Assembly (NCBI RefSeq): GCF_963082655.1
Contig: NC_081555.1
Span: forward strand, 148,198,266 to 148,262,265
Direction: 5' to 3'
Origin: Stomoxys calcitrans
Lineage: Eukaryota > Arthropoda > Insecta > Diptera > Muscidae
Length of the DNA stretch: 64,000 nucleotides
The position numbers and the translations under genes were made by a program. The stretch's first letter is position 1; each line of letters begins with the position of its first letter. The notes beneath the pieces were generated by a model. That model had not been told where the DNA came from. It saw only the letters and a program-made list of their open reading frames with translations, and searched no databases. Below, piece by piece: positions 22,760 through 34,124 of this stretch.

Positions 22760-24620
22760 ACTGATATGGGAGAGAGGTGTGATCAATCTGGCCGTCGCAT
22801 ACCTGAATAACTTCTCACAGACCGGCCAATTGTTTTGTACGTGGCCAACAAGGTTTCATTGTCGGTGCTCCAAGTGCTGCCGGCAAGTGACTTGAGGTCG
22901 TTGTTTCTATTTCTGACCATTTCAGTGGCATGTGAGGAGTATGTGTAAAAGCTGTCAAATGTGACACCAAGTATTTCTGGACACTTGATGGTCGGAATCG
23001 TTTCTCCATCGAACATCAGCATTCACCTCACACGTATTTGTAGTGAACAATGTGGCTGAAGATATGGAGGTACATATTGGGTTGCCCAAAAAGTAATTGC
23101 GGATTTTTCATATAGTCGGCGTTGACAAAATTTTTTCACAGCTTGTGACTCTGTAGTTGCATTCTTTCTTCTGTCAGTTATCAGCTGCTACTTTTAGCTT
23201 GCTTTAGAAAAAAAGTGTAAATAAAGTATATTTGATTAAAGTTCATTCTAAGTTTTTTTTTTAAATGCATTTACTTTCTTTTAAAAAATACGCAATTACT
23301 TTTTGGGCAACCTAATATCTTCAAATCTCTTGCAGCGAAATAACCTATCACAGATGTTCAACCTATCGCAGATGTCATCAATGGGTGGGGGGTCTGATGC
23401 CATGACCCACATATGATGCGATCTCTATGCCTTCTGGAGGGGGTGGAATGGAGGATAGGTAGAGGTTAAACCGTGTCGGAAATATCATCTCGCCTCGGGG
23501 AACTCCCTGTTTCACTCTACGAGGTTTCGATTTCTTATTCCTGAATTTTACATACGACTGGCGATCACACAGGAAATTCGCGACCCAGCGTTTCAGCCCT
23601 GGCTGGAGGGACGTTAAGGCAATGTTCTCAAATAGTTTGGCATGGCTGACCATGTCGATATGCCTTCGATAGGTCCAGTGCCACAGACACCGTCCTATCA
23701 CATGGCCTGAGCTGATTGAGGCCAAGGCAAATGTGTGCGGTGATGACATGCAAAGCAGTTGTTGTGCTATGCAGTCTTCGTAGTCCATGATGATACTCGT
23801 CGAATGAAAATTCTCCAACAAGACTCTGGTGGAGTATTCCCTCAATCATCTTGGCTACTGATGAGAGAAGGCAGATCGGTCTGTACGACTCCCCCTTATT
23901 CGGGTCCTTTCCAGGCTTCAGTAGAGGCATGGGCAAAATATCTTCCACTATTCTATTCCCTCAAGCGTCTTGACTACTGATGAGAGAAAGGAGATCGGTC
24001 CATACGACTCCCCCTTATTCGGTTTTTTTCCGGGCTTCAGTAGAGGCATCACTCTACCCATCTTCTATATTTCTGGAAGATATTCTGCCCATGCCCCTAC
24101 TGAAGCCTGGAAAGGACCCGAGTATAGGGGAGTCGTACACGCCGATCTCCCTTCTCTCACCAGTAGCCAAGACGCTTGAGGGACTAAAGTTTTTAAAGAC
24201 AGGTTGGGGACAGTTGTAAGGTACTCAACTCCAGTTTGATCCAGATTCTTCAGCATCTGTGTAGAGATTCCTTCGGGGCTCAAGGCCTTGATTTGGTGCC
24301 ACGGATGACATTCGTAACGGTAATTTGTGATGGCTGTCCATCGACTCGGAGACCACTGATACGACGAATGGCTCTGCCACTCTCGGGATGCACAATAAAT
24401 TGGTGGTTGAATAATATGGCGCATCTTTTCGGATCAGCCACTGTGACTGAGGTCCCGTCACCCGGTCTACCGTGGTTCGAGAGTGTCTAAACAATAGACC
24501 ACAGCTTGACTCAAGCGGTACCTAAGTTACATTGCTCTAAGTGTTTCAGCCACAAATTCCGCTTATTTCCAGATTCAGCTCGTTGATTCTTAGGTGAGTG
24601 GGGTCCGTGCAACGAATGCA
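22760..24620 (-). pseudogene. Jockey-like LINE remnant, rearranged
   Basis: Reverse-strand RT pieces: LKPGKDPNKGESYRPICLLS (about 23890), HTFALASISSGHVIG, RWVANFLCDRQSYVKFRNKK (about 23560), RRVKQGVPRGEMI, LYLSSIPPPPEGIEIASYVG (about 23430). After the MITE comes LGVTFDSFYTYSSHATEMVR (about 22960). YADD is lost. Direct and inverted duplications lie at 23830-24190. Stops and frameshifts throughout. Confidence 0.78.
23077..23315 (+). mobile_element. Mariner-type MITE in LINE remnant
   Basis: 239 bp, TTGGGTTGCCC to GGGCAACCTAA, flanked by TA. It interrupts the reverse-strand Jockey-like fragment. Confidence 0.85.
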
Positions 24621-24717
24621 ATTACGGTCGTCTGCGAGTACCACTGCCTGCGCCGGAAAATTGGGCCTCACTTGGGGTATTCGACCGGCTGGTATAAAGC
24701 GAGCGGCTGCTGCGTTA

Positions 24718-25310
24718 ATGCCGCCGAAATTTGGGACAATTAGTTTTGTTAGGGCCTTCGACATCCCCTTTCTTTTTGGTCCAGATCGGTCCAGATTTGG
24801 ATATAGCTGCCATATAGACCGATCTCTTGATTTAAGGTTTTGGGCCCATAAAAGGTTTATTTACTGTCCGATGTCGCCGATATTTGGGACAGTGTGTTGG
24901 CTTCGGCTCTTCGATATCCTTCTTCACTTTGGCCCAGATCGGTCCAGATTTGGATATAGCTGCCATATAGACCGATCTCTCGATTTAAGGTTTTGGGCCC
25001 ATAAAAGCGCATTTATTGTCCTATGTCGCCGAAATTTGGGACAGTTAGTTGTGTTAGGGCCTTCGACATTCCTTTTCTATTTGGTCCAGATCGGTCCAGA
25101 TTTGGATATAGCTGCCATATACACCGATCTCTCGATTTAAGGTTTTGGGCTTATAAAAGGCGCATTTATTATCCGAAATCGTCGAAATTTGTCCCGATTT
25201 GGATATAGCTGCCGTATAGACCGATATCTCGATTTAAGCTTTTGGGGCCATATTGTCCGATTCGGCGGAAACTTAGGACAGTCAGTTGTGTTAGGCCACT
25301 CGATATCCTT
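24718..25310 (+). mobile_element. HINE family B array fragment
   Basis: Three to four units (GTCCAGATTTGGATATAGCT, ATAGACCGATCTCTCGATTT, GATGTCGCCGAAATTTGGG) without terminal sequences. It abuts the Jockey-like remnant to its left. Confidence 0.75.
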
Positions 25311-25317
25311 CTTCAAT

Positions 25318-25415
25318 TCAGTGACAGCTACTCTGGATGGAACATTCCACTATCGGCAACCTGTGGACGCGCCCGGTAGCTCGCAGCTTAGCTTCTCGTG
25401 ACAGCAATAATCACC
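25318..25415 (-). repeat. GC-rich dispersed repeat, copy 1
   Basis: The complement reads CACGAGAAGCTAAGCTGCGA and GCTACCGGGCGCGTCCACAG. Shared with 34855-35050 and 52482-52600. Confidence 0.65.
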
Positions 25416-25461
25416 ACACATATCGGACCTCAATGTTCCAGCTTGTGTGGTGCTCACAGCT

Positions 25462-26310
25462 ATCCCGTGCCGATTTAGATATAGCTCCCATATAAACCGA
25501 TCTCCCGATTTGACTTCTTGAGCCCCTAGAAGCCACAGTTTTTGTACAATTTGGCTGAAATTTTACATGTAGTGTTCTGTTATGACTTTCAACAACTGTG
25601 CCAAGAATGGTCCAAATCGGTTTATAACCTTGGGTCTTGACTTCTTGAGCCTCTAGAGGGCGCAATTCTCGTCCGCTTTGACAGAAATTTTGCACGTAGT
25701 GTTTTGGTGTCACTTCTAACATCTGTGTTAAGTATGGTTAAAATCGGTCCATGTTTTGATATAGCTGCCATATAAACCGATCTTGGGTCTTGACTTCTTG
25801 AGCCTCTAGAGGGCGCAATTCTTATCCGATTTGGCTGAAATTTTGCACGACGTGTTTTGCTATGACTTCCAACAACTATACCAAGTATGGTTCAAATCGG
25901 TCCATGTTTTGATATAGCTGTCATATTAACGGATCTTGGGTCTTGACTTCTTGAGCCTCTAGAGGGCGCAATTCTAGTCCGTTTCGACTGAAATTTTGCA
26001 CGAGGTGTTTTGTTATCACTTCCAACAACTGTGCTAAGTATGGTTAAAATCGGTCCATGTTTTGATATAGCTTCCATATAAACCGATCTTGGGTCTTGAT
26101 TTCTTGAGCCTCTAGAGGGCGCAATTCTCGTCCGTTTTGACTGAAATTTTGCATGAGGTGTTTTGTTATGACTTTCAATAATTGTGCTAAGTATGGTGCC
26201 ATATAAACCGATCTGGGATCTTGTCTTCTTGAGCCTCTAGAGGGCGCAATTCGCATCCGATTTGACAGAACCTTCACCATGCGTTTCTAATATGGTCTGA
26301 ATCGATCAAT
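25462..26310 (+). mobile_element. HINE family A array fragment
   Basis: Five to six units (TTGACTTCTTGAGCCTCTAG, GGGCGCAATTCTCGTCCG) lacking both ends. Confidence 0.75.
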
Positions 26311-27162
26311 AGCTTGTTTTCTTTTTAGTTTTTTTTTTTATAATTTTGTTTCATGACATTTTATTTTTTTATTCATTATTTTCTTTAATTCTTTGCCTTT
26401 CTTTGTTTTTTTTTTAATTTAAATAACCCTATGAGGGTAATAGAACTCTTTTTTATGAATTATCTCCATTTTGTTTTTTTTTTATCATAAAACGAGATAT
26501 CTGCTACAAATACACCCACATGTTTACCCATAAAAAAAAATGAGTATACAAAAAAAATTGACGTTAATTAACCGCAGCAAAGAGCTACGAATTCGTTTGG
26601 CTTTTTGGCTGCATAGTAACGGCATACCATCTCCCTAAACCATAGCTAAGCAACCCACGAGCCAGTCAACCAACCTGCCTTCAGCACCTGCCAACTGGGT
26701 AAATTTTCAAAAACTATTATCGTCTAATTATAGCAAATAGTTAAGGAAAATGGCACAAAGAAGCCAACCGGCATGACCCAAAAACAAAAACGAAAAAAAA
26801 GCGATAGACTTGACTATAGGAACAAGAGCATTTTTTTTTTTCAAAATTATTGACGCCATATTGTCGGCCATTTTGCTGTCGCAGTCGTCATCAACAGCAT
26901 GACTATTTTGTGGAGACGTGTATTTGACATAAAAAAAAAAGTTATTAGCATTTTTGTGCATTAACGAATTCCTTATCGCGTCCACTAACAAAACTGCCAG
27001 CGAAAAAAAAATCTATTATTCATTTAAAGCGTTTCGCAGCAGAGGTGTTAAAAACCCTAAAAAAAAGAATAAAGATTTGGTTTACATTTTTTTACGATTC
27101 TCCTGCGACACATGAAACTTATATGGGAATTATTTAAATTTCAATGAATTTTTGTTTTACAG
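26311..27162. other. AT-rich end of the first visible Gmap intron
   Basis: Poly(T)/poly(A) runs and no repeat family recognised. It ends in TTTTTGTTTTACAG. Confidence 0.5.
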
Positions 27163-27326
27163 CATTCGTGCCAATCAGCATGCGGAAACGTTACAGGCCC
27201 AATATGCTTTGGTGGTACAACAGCGAGACCAACTGTTGCATAAACTATCGCAGGCCGAAGATCGCGAATCGAAAAATCAAGCCGCCTTAACGAATTTACA
27301 ATGTGCCCTGGAACAGTTTCAGAATG
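27163..27326 (+). CDS. Gmap: Gmap exon, coiled-coil continuation
   Basis: Short internal exon after the acceptor TTTTACAG at 27155-27162. The phase-2 join with the preceding exon makes AG|C (Ser), then IRANQHAETLQAQYALVVQQ. It ends at 27326 before GTGAGT, leaving a phase-1 G. The peptide is heptad-like and continues the coiled coil (LHKLSQAEDRESKNQAALTN). The upstream intron (22667-27162, 4496 nt) holds a Jockey-like LINE remnant, a MITE and HINE arrays. The next intron is only 71 nt and clean. Splice phases agree on both sides. Confidence 0.88.
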
Positions 27327-27397
27327 GTGAGTAAGAAACAAAAAGAAAACCTAAAATCTTTGTAGACTTGAAGAATTTTGTCTCTTCTCTCCTATAG

Positions 27398-27601
27398 ACA
27401 AAGAAAACGATATTAAACTATCCACTCAGCGGCTGCGCAAGGAATTACAACAACATGTGGACAAGGAATCCCAACTGCATTTGGATATTGAACAATTGCA
27501 ACAACAGTTGGCCGATGCCACTCAAGGTCTGAATGCTGCCGCCCGTCTCTCCGATCAATTGGAATCATGTCAACAGACCATAAATGTCTTGCGTGAAGAG
27601 G
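27398..27601 (+). CDS. Gmap: Gmap exon, coiled-coil continuation
   Basis: Follows a 71-nt intron ending in CCTATAG. The join G|AC gives Asp, and the exon reads DKENDIKLSTQRLRKELQQH onward. It is Gln/Leu-rich coiled coil ending in TINVLREE. The donor is G|GTGAGT at 27601/27602, phase 1. The following intron is 11428 nt and packed with HINE, SINE, MITE and LINE fragments. Confidence 0.88.
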
Positions 27602-27977
27602 GTGAGTTAGTGCATATAAAGAGAGAATTGGATAGAGAGAGAGAGCATAACTAAAGGTTAAAGGGTATTGAGAATGTAACTAAACTACAATCATTGTTTT
27701 AATGTGTGAACTAACTTTTCAACTGTTATCCACCAATCCACCAAACAAAAAAAAAAATGAGAGAAAGAGAGAGAGAGTTTAAAAATCTGAGTATGAGTAT
27801 GAGTATGTGCAATGTATAAAAGAGATGGCAATAGTGCAATGTGGAGAGATATTGAAACTCTCCACCGTATAAAATTAGATACTAAGTGGAGCAGAAAAGT
27901 TTCAGTGCGGATTGGAAAAGTTTTAGAAACTTTTAGGCTCCTAATAAACAATATTTATATAACGACTGCATTTTATA

Positions 27978-29300
27978 ACAAGTAAAAGCGTGCTAAGGTC
28001 GGCCGGGCCGAATCTTACATACCCTCCACCATGGATCGCATTTGTCGAGTTCTTTTCCCGGCATCTCTTCTTAGGCAAAAAAGGATATAAGAAAAGATTT
28101 GCTCTGCCATGAGAGCGATAACAAGATAGGGTCCGGTTTGGACCACAATTAAATTATATGTTGGAGACCTGTGTAAAATGTCAGCCAATTCGAATAAGAA
28201 TTGCGCCCTTTGGGGGCTCAAGAAGTAAAATAGAGAGATCGATTTATATGGGAGCTGTATCGGGCTATAGACCGATTCAGACCATAATTAACACGTATGT
28301 TGATGGTCAAGAGAGGATACGTCGTACAAAATTTCAGGCAAACCGGATAATAATTGCGACCTCTAGAGGCTCAAGAAGTCAAGATCCCAGATCGGTTTAT
28401 ATGGCAGCCATATCAGGTTATGAACCGATTTAAACCTCATTTGACACAGTTGTTGAAAGAAAAAATAAAAAACGTCATGCAAAATTTCAGCCAAATCAGA
28501 TTGGAATTGCGCCCTCTAGAGACTCAAGAAGTCAAGACCCAAGATCGGTTTATATGACAGCTATATCAGGTTATGAACCGATTTGAGCTATACTTGGCAC
28601 ACTTGTTGGATATCATAAAAAAACATGTCGTGCAAAATTTCATTCCAATCGGATAAGAATTGCGTCCTCTAGTGGCTTAAGAAGTCAAGACCCAAGGTCA
28701 GTTTATATGGCAGCTATATCAGGTTGTGAACCGATTTGAACCATACTTATCGCAGTTGTTGGATATCATAACAAAACACGCCATGCAAAATTTCAGCCAA
28801 ATCGGATAAGAACTGCGCACTCTAGAGGCTTAAGAAGCCAAGACCCAAGGTCAGTTTATATAGCAGCTATATCAGGTTCTGGACCGATTTGAAATATATT
28901 TGACACAGTTATTGAAAGCCATAATAAAACACGCCATGCAAAATTTCAACCAAATCTGATAAGAATTGCGCCCTCAAGAAGCTATAGAAGTCAAGACCTA
29001 AGGTCGGTTTATATGGCAGCTATATCAGGTTATCAACCGATTTAGACCATACAGTTGTCGGAAGTGATATCAAAACGCCACGTGGAAAATTTCAGCCAAA
29101 TCGGATTGGAATTGCGCTCTCTAGAAGCTCAAGAAGTCAAGATCGGTTTATATGCCAGCTAAATAGAAACAAGGACCGATTTGGCCTATTTACAATCCCA
29201 ACCGACCTACACTAATAAGAAGTATTTGGGCAAAATTTCAAGTGCTTAGCTTTACTCCTCCGAAAGTTATCGTGCTTTCTGACGTACGGGCGGACAGACT
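27978..29300 (-). mobile_element. HINE family A, joined head-to-head to family B
   Basis: Left end AACAAGTAAAAGCGTGCTAA with the GGCCGGGCCGAATC hairpin, then ACCCTCCACCATGGATCG and an array of units. It runs to ACGGGCGGACAGAC at 29285, where an opposite-strand element takes over. Confidence 0.78.
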
Positions 29301-31392
29301 TGATCAGCATAAAAATCTAAGACGATCTAGTCAAGACCGTCCGTCTGTCTGTTGGAATCACGCTACACTCTTTAAAAATAGAGATATTGAGCTGAAACTT
29401 TGCACAGATTCTGTTTTGTCCATAAGCAGGTTAAGTTCGAAGATGGGCGATATGGGACTATATCTTGATATGGCCCCCCTATATACACGTTCGGCCGATT
29501 TAGGGTTTTAGGCCCATAAAAGCCACATTTATTATCCGATTTTGCTGAAATTTGGGATAGTAAGTTGTGTTAGGACCTTCGACATCCTTCGTTAATTTGG
29601 CTCAGATCGGTCCAGATTTGGTTATAGCTGCCATATAGACCGATCTCTCGGTTTTAGGTTTTGGGGCCATAAAAGGCGCATTTATTATACGATTTTGCTG
29701 AAATTTGGGATAGTGAATTGTGTTAGGCTACTCGACATCCCACTTCAATTTGGCCCAGATCGGTACAGATTTGGATATAGCTGCCATATAGACCGATCCT
29801 CCAATTTAGGGTCTTAGGCCCATAAAAGCCACATTTGTTATACGATTTCGCTGAAATTTGGGACAGTGGGTTGTGTTAGGTCCCTTGACATACTTCTGCA
29901 ATATGGAATAGATCGGTACAGATTTGGATATAGCTGCCATATAGACCGATCCCTCGGTTTTAGGTTTTGGGGCCATAAAAGGCGCATTTACTGTCCGATT
30001 TTGCCAAAATTTGAGACAGTGAGTTGTGTTAGGCTCTTCGACGTCTTTCATCAATTTGGCCCAAATCGGTCCAGATTTGGATATAGCTGGCAAATAGACC
30101 GATCTCTCGATTTAAGGTTTTGGGCTTATAAAAGGCGTATTTATCGTCTGATGTTGCCAAAATTTAGGACAGTGAATTAAGTTAAGTTCCTTTACATACT
30201 TCTGCAATATGGCAGAGATCGGTCCAGATTTGGATATAGGTGCCATATAGACCGTTCTCTCGATTTAAGGTTTTGGGCCCATAAAAGGCTCATTTATTTT
30301 CCGATGTGGCCAAAATTTGGGACAGTGAGTTGTCTTAGGCCTATCGACATCTTTCTTCATTTTGACCCTGATCGGTTCAAATTTGGATATAGCTGCCATA
30401 TAGACCGATCTCGTGATTTAAAATTTTGGGCCTATAAAAGGCGCATTTTTTGTCCGATGTCGTCAAAATTTAGGACAGTGAATTAAGTTAAGCCCCTTGA
30501 CACACTTCTGCAATATGGCAGAGATCGGTCCAGATTTGTATATAGCTGTCATATAGACCGATCTCTCGGTTTTAGGTTTTGGGCCCATAAAAGGCTTATT
30601 TATTTTCCGATGTGGCCAAAATTTGAGACAGTGAGTTGTGTTAGGCTCTTCGACATTTTTCTGCAACTTGGCCCAAATCGGTCCAGATTTGGATATAGGT
30701 GCCATGTAGACCGATTTCTCGATTTAAGGTTTTTGGGCCTATAAAAGGCGCACTTTTTGTCCGATGTCGCCAAAACTTAGGACAATGAATTATGTTAAGC
30801 CCCTTGACATACTTCTGCAATATGGCAGAGATCGGTCCAGATTTACATATAGCTGATCCATATAGACCGATCCCTTTGTTTTAGGTTTTGGGGCCATAAA
30901 AGGCGCATTTATTGTCCGATTTTGCCAAAATTTGAGACAGTGAGTTGTCTTAAGCTTGTCGACATCTTTCTTCATTTTGGCTCTGATCGGTTCAAATTTA
31001 GATATAGCTGCCATATAAACCGATCTCTCGATTTATGGTTTTGGCCCTGTAAAAGGCGCATTTATTGTCCGATGTCGCCAAAATTTGGGACAGTGAGTTG
31101 TGTTAGGCCCTTCGACAGCGCTCTTCAGTTTGGCCCAGATCGATTGAGATTTGGATATAGCTGCCATATAGACCGATCCTCCTATTTAGGGTCTTAGGCC
31201 CATAAAAGCCACATTTATTATACGATTTTGCTAAAATTTGTGACAATGAGTTGTCTTAGGCCTATCGACATCTTTCTTCATTTTGGCCCTGATCGGTTCA
31301 AATTTGGATATAGCTGCCATATAGACCGATCTCTCGATTTAAGGTTTTGGGCCTATAAAAGGCGCATTTATTGTCCGATGTCGCCGATGTAA
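29300..31392 (+). mobile_element. HINE family B long array
   Basis: From CTAAGACGATCTAGTCAAG and GTCCGTCTGTCTG (29339), then about 13 units at 153-bp spacing (GATCGGTCCAGATTTGG-type words at 29605, 29758, 29911). It is truncated at 31392 with no hairpin end. Confidence 0.8.
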
Positions 31393-31592
31393 CTTGTTTT
31401 ATGTAAGATTTATTTTTAAAACAAAGAGTTTTAAGGATTGTAAAGAGTGATTAAACGTTATATAGTGATAGAGTGTTATAGGGAAACATATTACAGCGAA
31501 TTTGGCTTATTACGAAAGACTAAAAATTGGAGATTTTAGGAGAAAAGGAGGCTTTTTTTTATTGCCTTAGGATATTAAGGGTTATGTGTACT

Positions 31593-31912
31593 ACACCGTG
31601 GCGCAGAGGTTAGCAAGTCCGCCTGTGACGCTGAACGCCATGGTTCGAATCCTGGCACGACCATCAGAAAAAATTTTCAGCTGTGGCTTTCTCCTTCTAA
31701 TGCTGGCAACAATTGTGAGGTACTATGCCATGTAAAACTTCTCTCCAAACAGGAGTCGCACTGTGGCACGTAGTTCGGACTCGGCTATATAAAGGAGGCC
31801 CTTTATCATGGAGCTTAAACTTGAATCGGACTGCACTCATTGATAGGTGAGAAGTTTGCCATGTTCCTTAGTGGAATATTCATGGGCAAAATTTGCATTG
31901 CATTGCATTTGT
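31593..31912 (+). mobile_element. tRNA-derived SINE, best preserved
   Basis: Box A GTGGCGCAGAGGTTAGCAAG, box B at 31642-31652, full body and a (TTGCA)n tail (TTTGCATTGCATTGCATTT). Confidence 0.85.
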
Positions 31913-32661
31913 GTGCTATAAGATCATCTCTATTATACATTGCACTCTCAATATAACTCCAACAAAAAGGGTAAACAAATATATAATCCCAAAAAAAACA
32001 TTATTTTATAAAGATAAAAACATATGCACTCCCCTTTCCACCATCACCAACGATTGATCCTTTTGTTCTAATAATCACCATTTCATCACCATTAAGAAAA
32101 TACACCATTACCACCATCACCACCACCACCAAACCCACCTCCACTGTTACAAAAATATAAAACAATACAAAAGGAAAAGCAAAAACGCAAAAGATCCAAT
32201 GCAAAAAACCTATATTTATACATATATATGTTTATGATGTGATTCTTAAAAATAAATATCAGCTGGTAATTCTGGGATTTATATACGTTTGCATCCCCCG
32301 GAATTTCAGTTGGTATCAGTTTTTTCGAATTAATTTCTTACACCATAATTAATCTATACAGCAAATGCAAAAAACATCCATGATGCAAACGTCAATCAGC
32401 GATTAATAAATTGTGAATTATTTTAAATCCATTGATAATAATTTGGTTTTTCTAAAAAAAAGTTGCAAACATTTTCTATAATATTTTTGTTTTAGTTTTA
32501 TTAACATTTATTTTTTTTTTTAATTTTTTTAAATTTATTTCCTTGATTTTTCGAATGTTTATATATGTGTGTTTCTTTTCTCCTTTAGATTTTAATTATT
32601 ATTTTTATTTGTGTTGTACATTTTCATATAACCATGTTTACTAATATTTTTGATAGTTATA
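31913..32661. other. Intron sequence with CACCA-rich patch
   Basis: ACCACCATCACCACCACCAC near 32112, otherwise AT-rich. No coding signal on either strand. Confidence 0.45.
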
Positions 32662-32897
32662 TTGGTTGCCCAAAAAGTAATTGCGGATTTTTCATATAGT
32701 CGGCGTTGACAAATTTTTTCACAGCTTGTGACTCTGTAATTGCATTCCTTCTTCTGTCAGTTATCAGCTGTTACTTTTAGCTTGCTTTAGAAAAAAAGTG
32801 TAAAAAAAGTATATGTGATTAAAGTTCATTCTAAGTTTTATTAAAAATGCATTTACTTTCTTTAAAAAAATCCGCATTAACTTTTTGGGCAACCCAA
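32662..32897 (+). mobile_element. Mariner-type MITE
   Basis: 236 bp. The left end has lost one G (TTGGTTGCCC) and the right flank TA is mutated to TC. It lies in the large Gmap intron. Confidence 0.85.
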
Positions 32898-32984
32898 TCA
32901 CAGAAAATTGAAAATAGTTTGGGGTAATTGTACGATTTTATAGATTTTAGGTGAAATTGTTTAAAACAAAATTGCCATGAAATT

Positions 32985-33298
32985 TTCTTAAAAGACAACA
33001 TTTCTATGAAATTTTCTCCAAATACAAAATTTCTATGAAATTTTCTCCAAATACAAAATTTCTATGAAATTTTCTCTAAAGACAAAATTTCTATGAAATT
33101 TTCTCCAAATACAAAATTTCTATGAAATTTTCTCTAAAGACAAAATTTCTATGAAATTTTCTCTAAAGAAAAAATGTCTATGAAATTTTCTCTAAAGTCA
33201 ACATTTCTATGGAATTTTCTCTAAAGAAAAAATGTCTATGAAATTTTCTCTAAAGACAAAATTTCTACGAAATTTTCCCTAAAGACAAAATGTCAATA
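32985..33298 (+). repeat. 29-bp minisatellite
   Basis: Units contain TTTCTATGAAATTTTCT and then CCAAATACAAAA or CTAAAGACAAAA. TTTCTATG starts at 33001, 33030 and 33059, period 29 bp, about eleven units with point changes. Confidence 0.9.
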
Positions 33299-33459
33299 AA
33301 AAAAAACCATAGCCTTAGCTTGAATGGGTAACCCACCACAAAGGTGAGTTCGTCATGCTAGGACCACTGCAGTACCATAGAAAGAAATGAAATATAGGTG
33401 AGAAGGGAAAGGAAAAGTATAAGTCCCCTGATAAGACGTGACGACGAGTCCGAGAGATT

Positions 33460-33712
33460 TAAAACAAGTGAAAGCGCTTTAAGTTTGGCCGGGCCGAATC
33501 TTATAAACCTACCCTTCACCATGGATCGCATGCGACAAGCCTTTTGAATGGCTTTTTCAAATATATAAGAGCTTTATCAAGGACCGTACTTGTCTTGGCT
33601 CTTAGAAGTCATAGAAAAATACCACCTCCAAGATTTCAGGCAAATCGACTAATAATCGCGCCCTCCAGAGGCTTAGGAAGTCATGTTCGGTTCGGTTTAT
33701 ATGGCAGCTATA
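33460..33712 (-). mobile_element. HINE family A 3'-end fragment
   Basis: AAACAAGTGAAAGCGCTTTA, the GGCCGGGCCGAATC hairpin, ACCATGGATCGCATG and part of one unit. It is interrupted at TA (33711) by a mariner end. Confidence 0.7.
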
Positions 33713-34110
33713 CGAGGGTTGCCTTTTATATTTCGGGATTGGACAACCCTTGTGTTGCAATCTGTCAATTGACAGCTTTATCGTAAAGCTTGACATTTTT
33801 GATGTTATACGTACTCAGAACGTTTTGTTTACAATAACTGAAAAGATTCATCTCGCGCATAAATTTAATTAAATCGTGAACATTTTTGTGCGATTATTTT
33901 TTACAACTTTCGACGTGGTTTAACTCAACAACAGTGTATCGATGAACTTTATTCAGTTTTTTAATATGAAACTCCTTCAAGGACCAGTGTTTATTGATGG
34001 TATGTTAAATTCAACCGAGTTCGTAGTTCATTTCAAGACGAATTTCGTGAAGGTCGTCCAAAATCATTGTCATGTGACCTATTGTGAGATTGAGACAATC
34101 GTAGGCACCC
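33713..34110 (+). pseudogene. Mariner-like element: terminal repeat and decayed transposase N-terminus
   Basis: It starts CGAGGGTTGCCTTTTATATT right after a TA in a HINE. From about 33894 the translation gives IFYNFRRGLTQQQCIDELYS, then with frame slips SRTSVYRWY-like and FREGRPK-like pieces. These are typical of the N-terminal helix-turn-helix of mariner transposases. Stops and indels make it dead. It breaks off where an RNase H-bearing LINE remnant begins (about 34125). Confidence 0.75.
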
Positions 34111-34124
34111 GTCTTCTTGGGTGT

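Noticed and set aside
24598..25140. 180-residue forward frame
   Set aside because: Runs from LINE remnant into a family B HINE array. No coherent protein.
32001..32204. Reverse-strand hydrophobic 67-residue frame
   Set aside because: It comes from the CACCA-rich and AT-rich intron patch. No homology signal or gene context.
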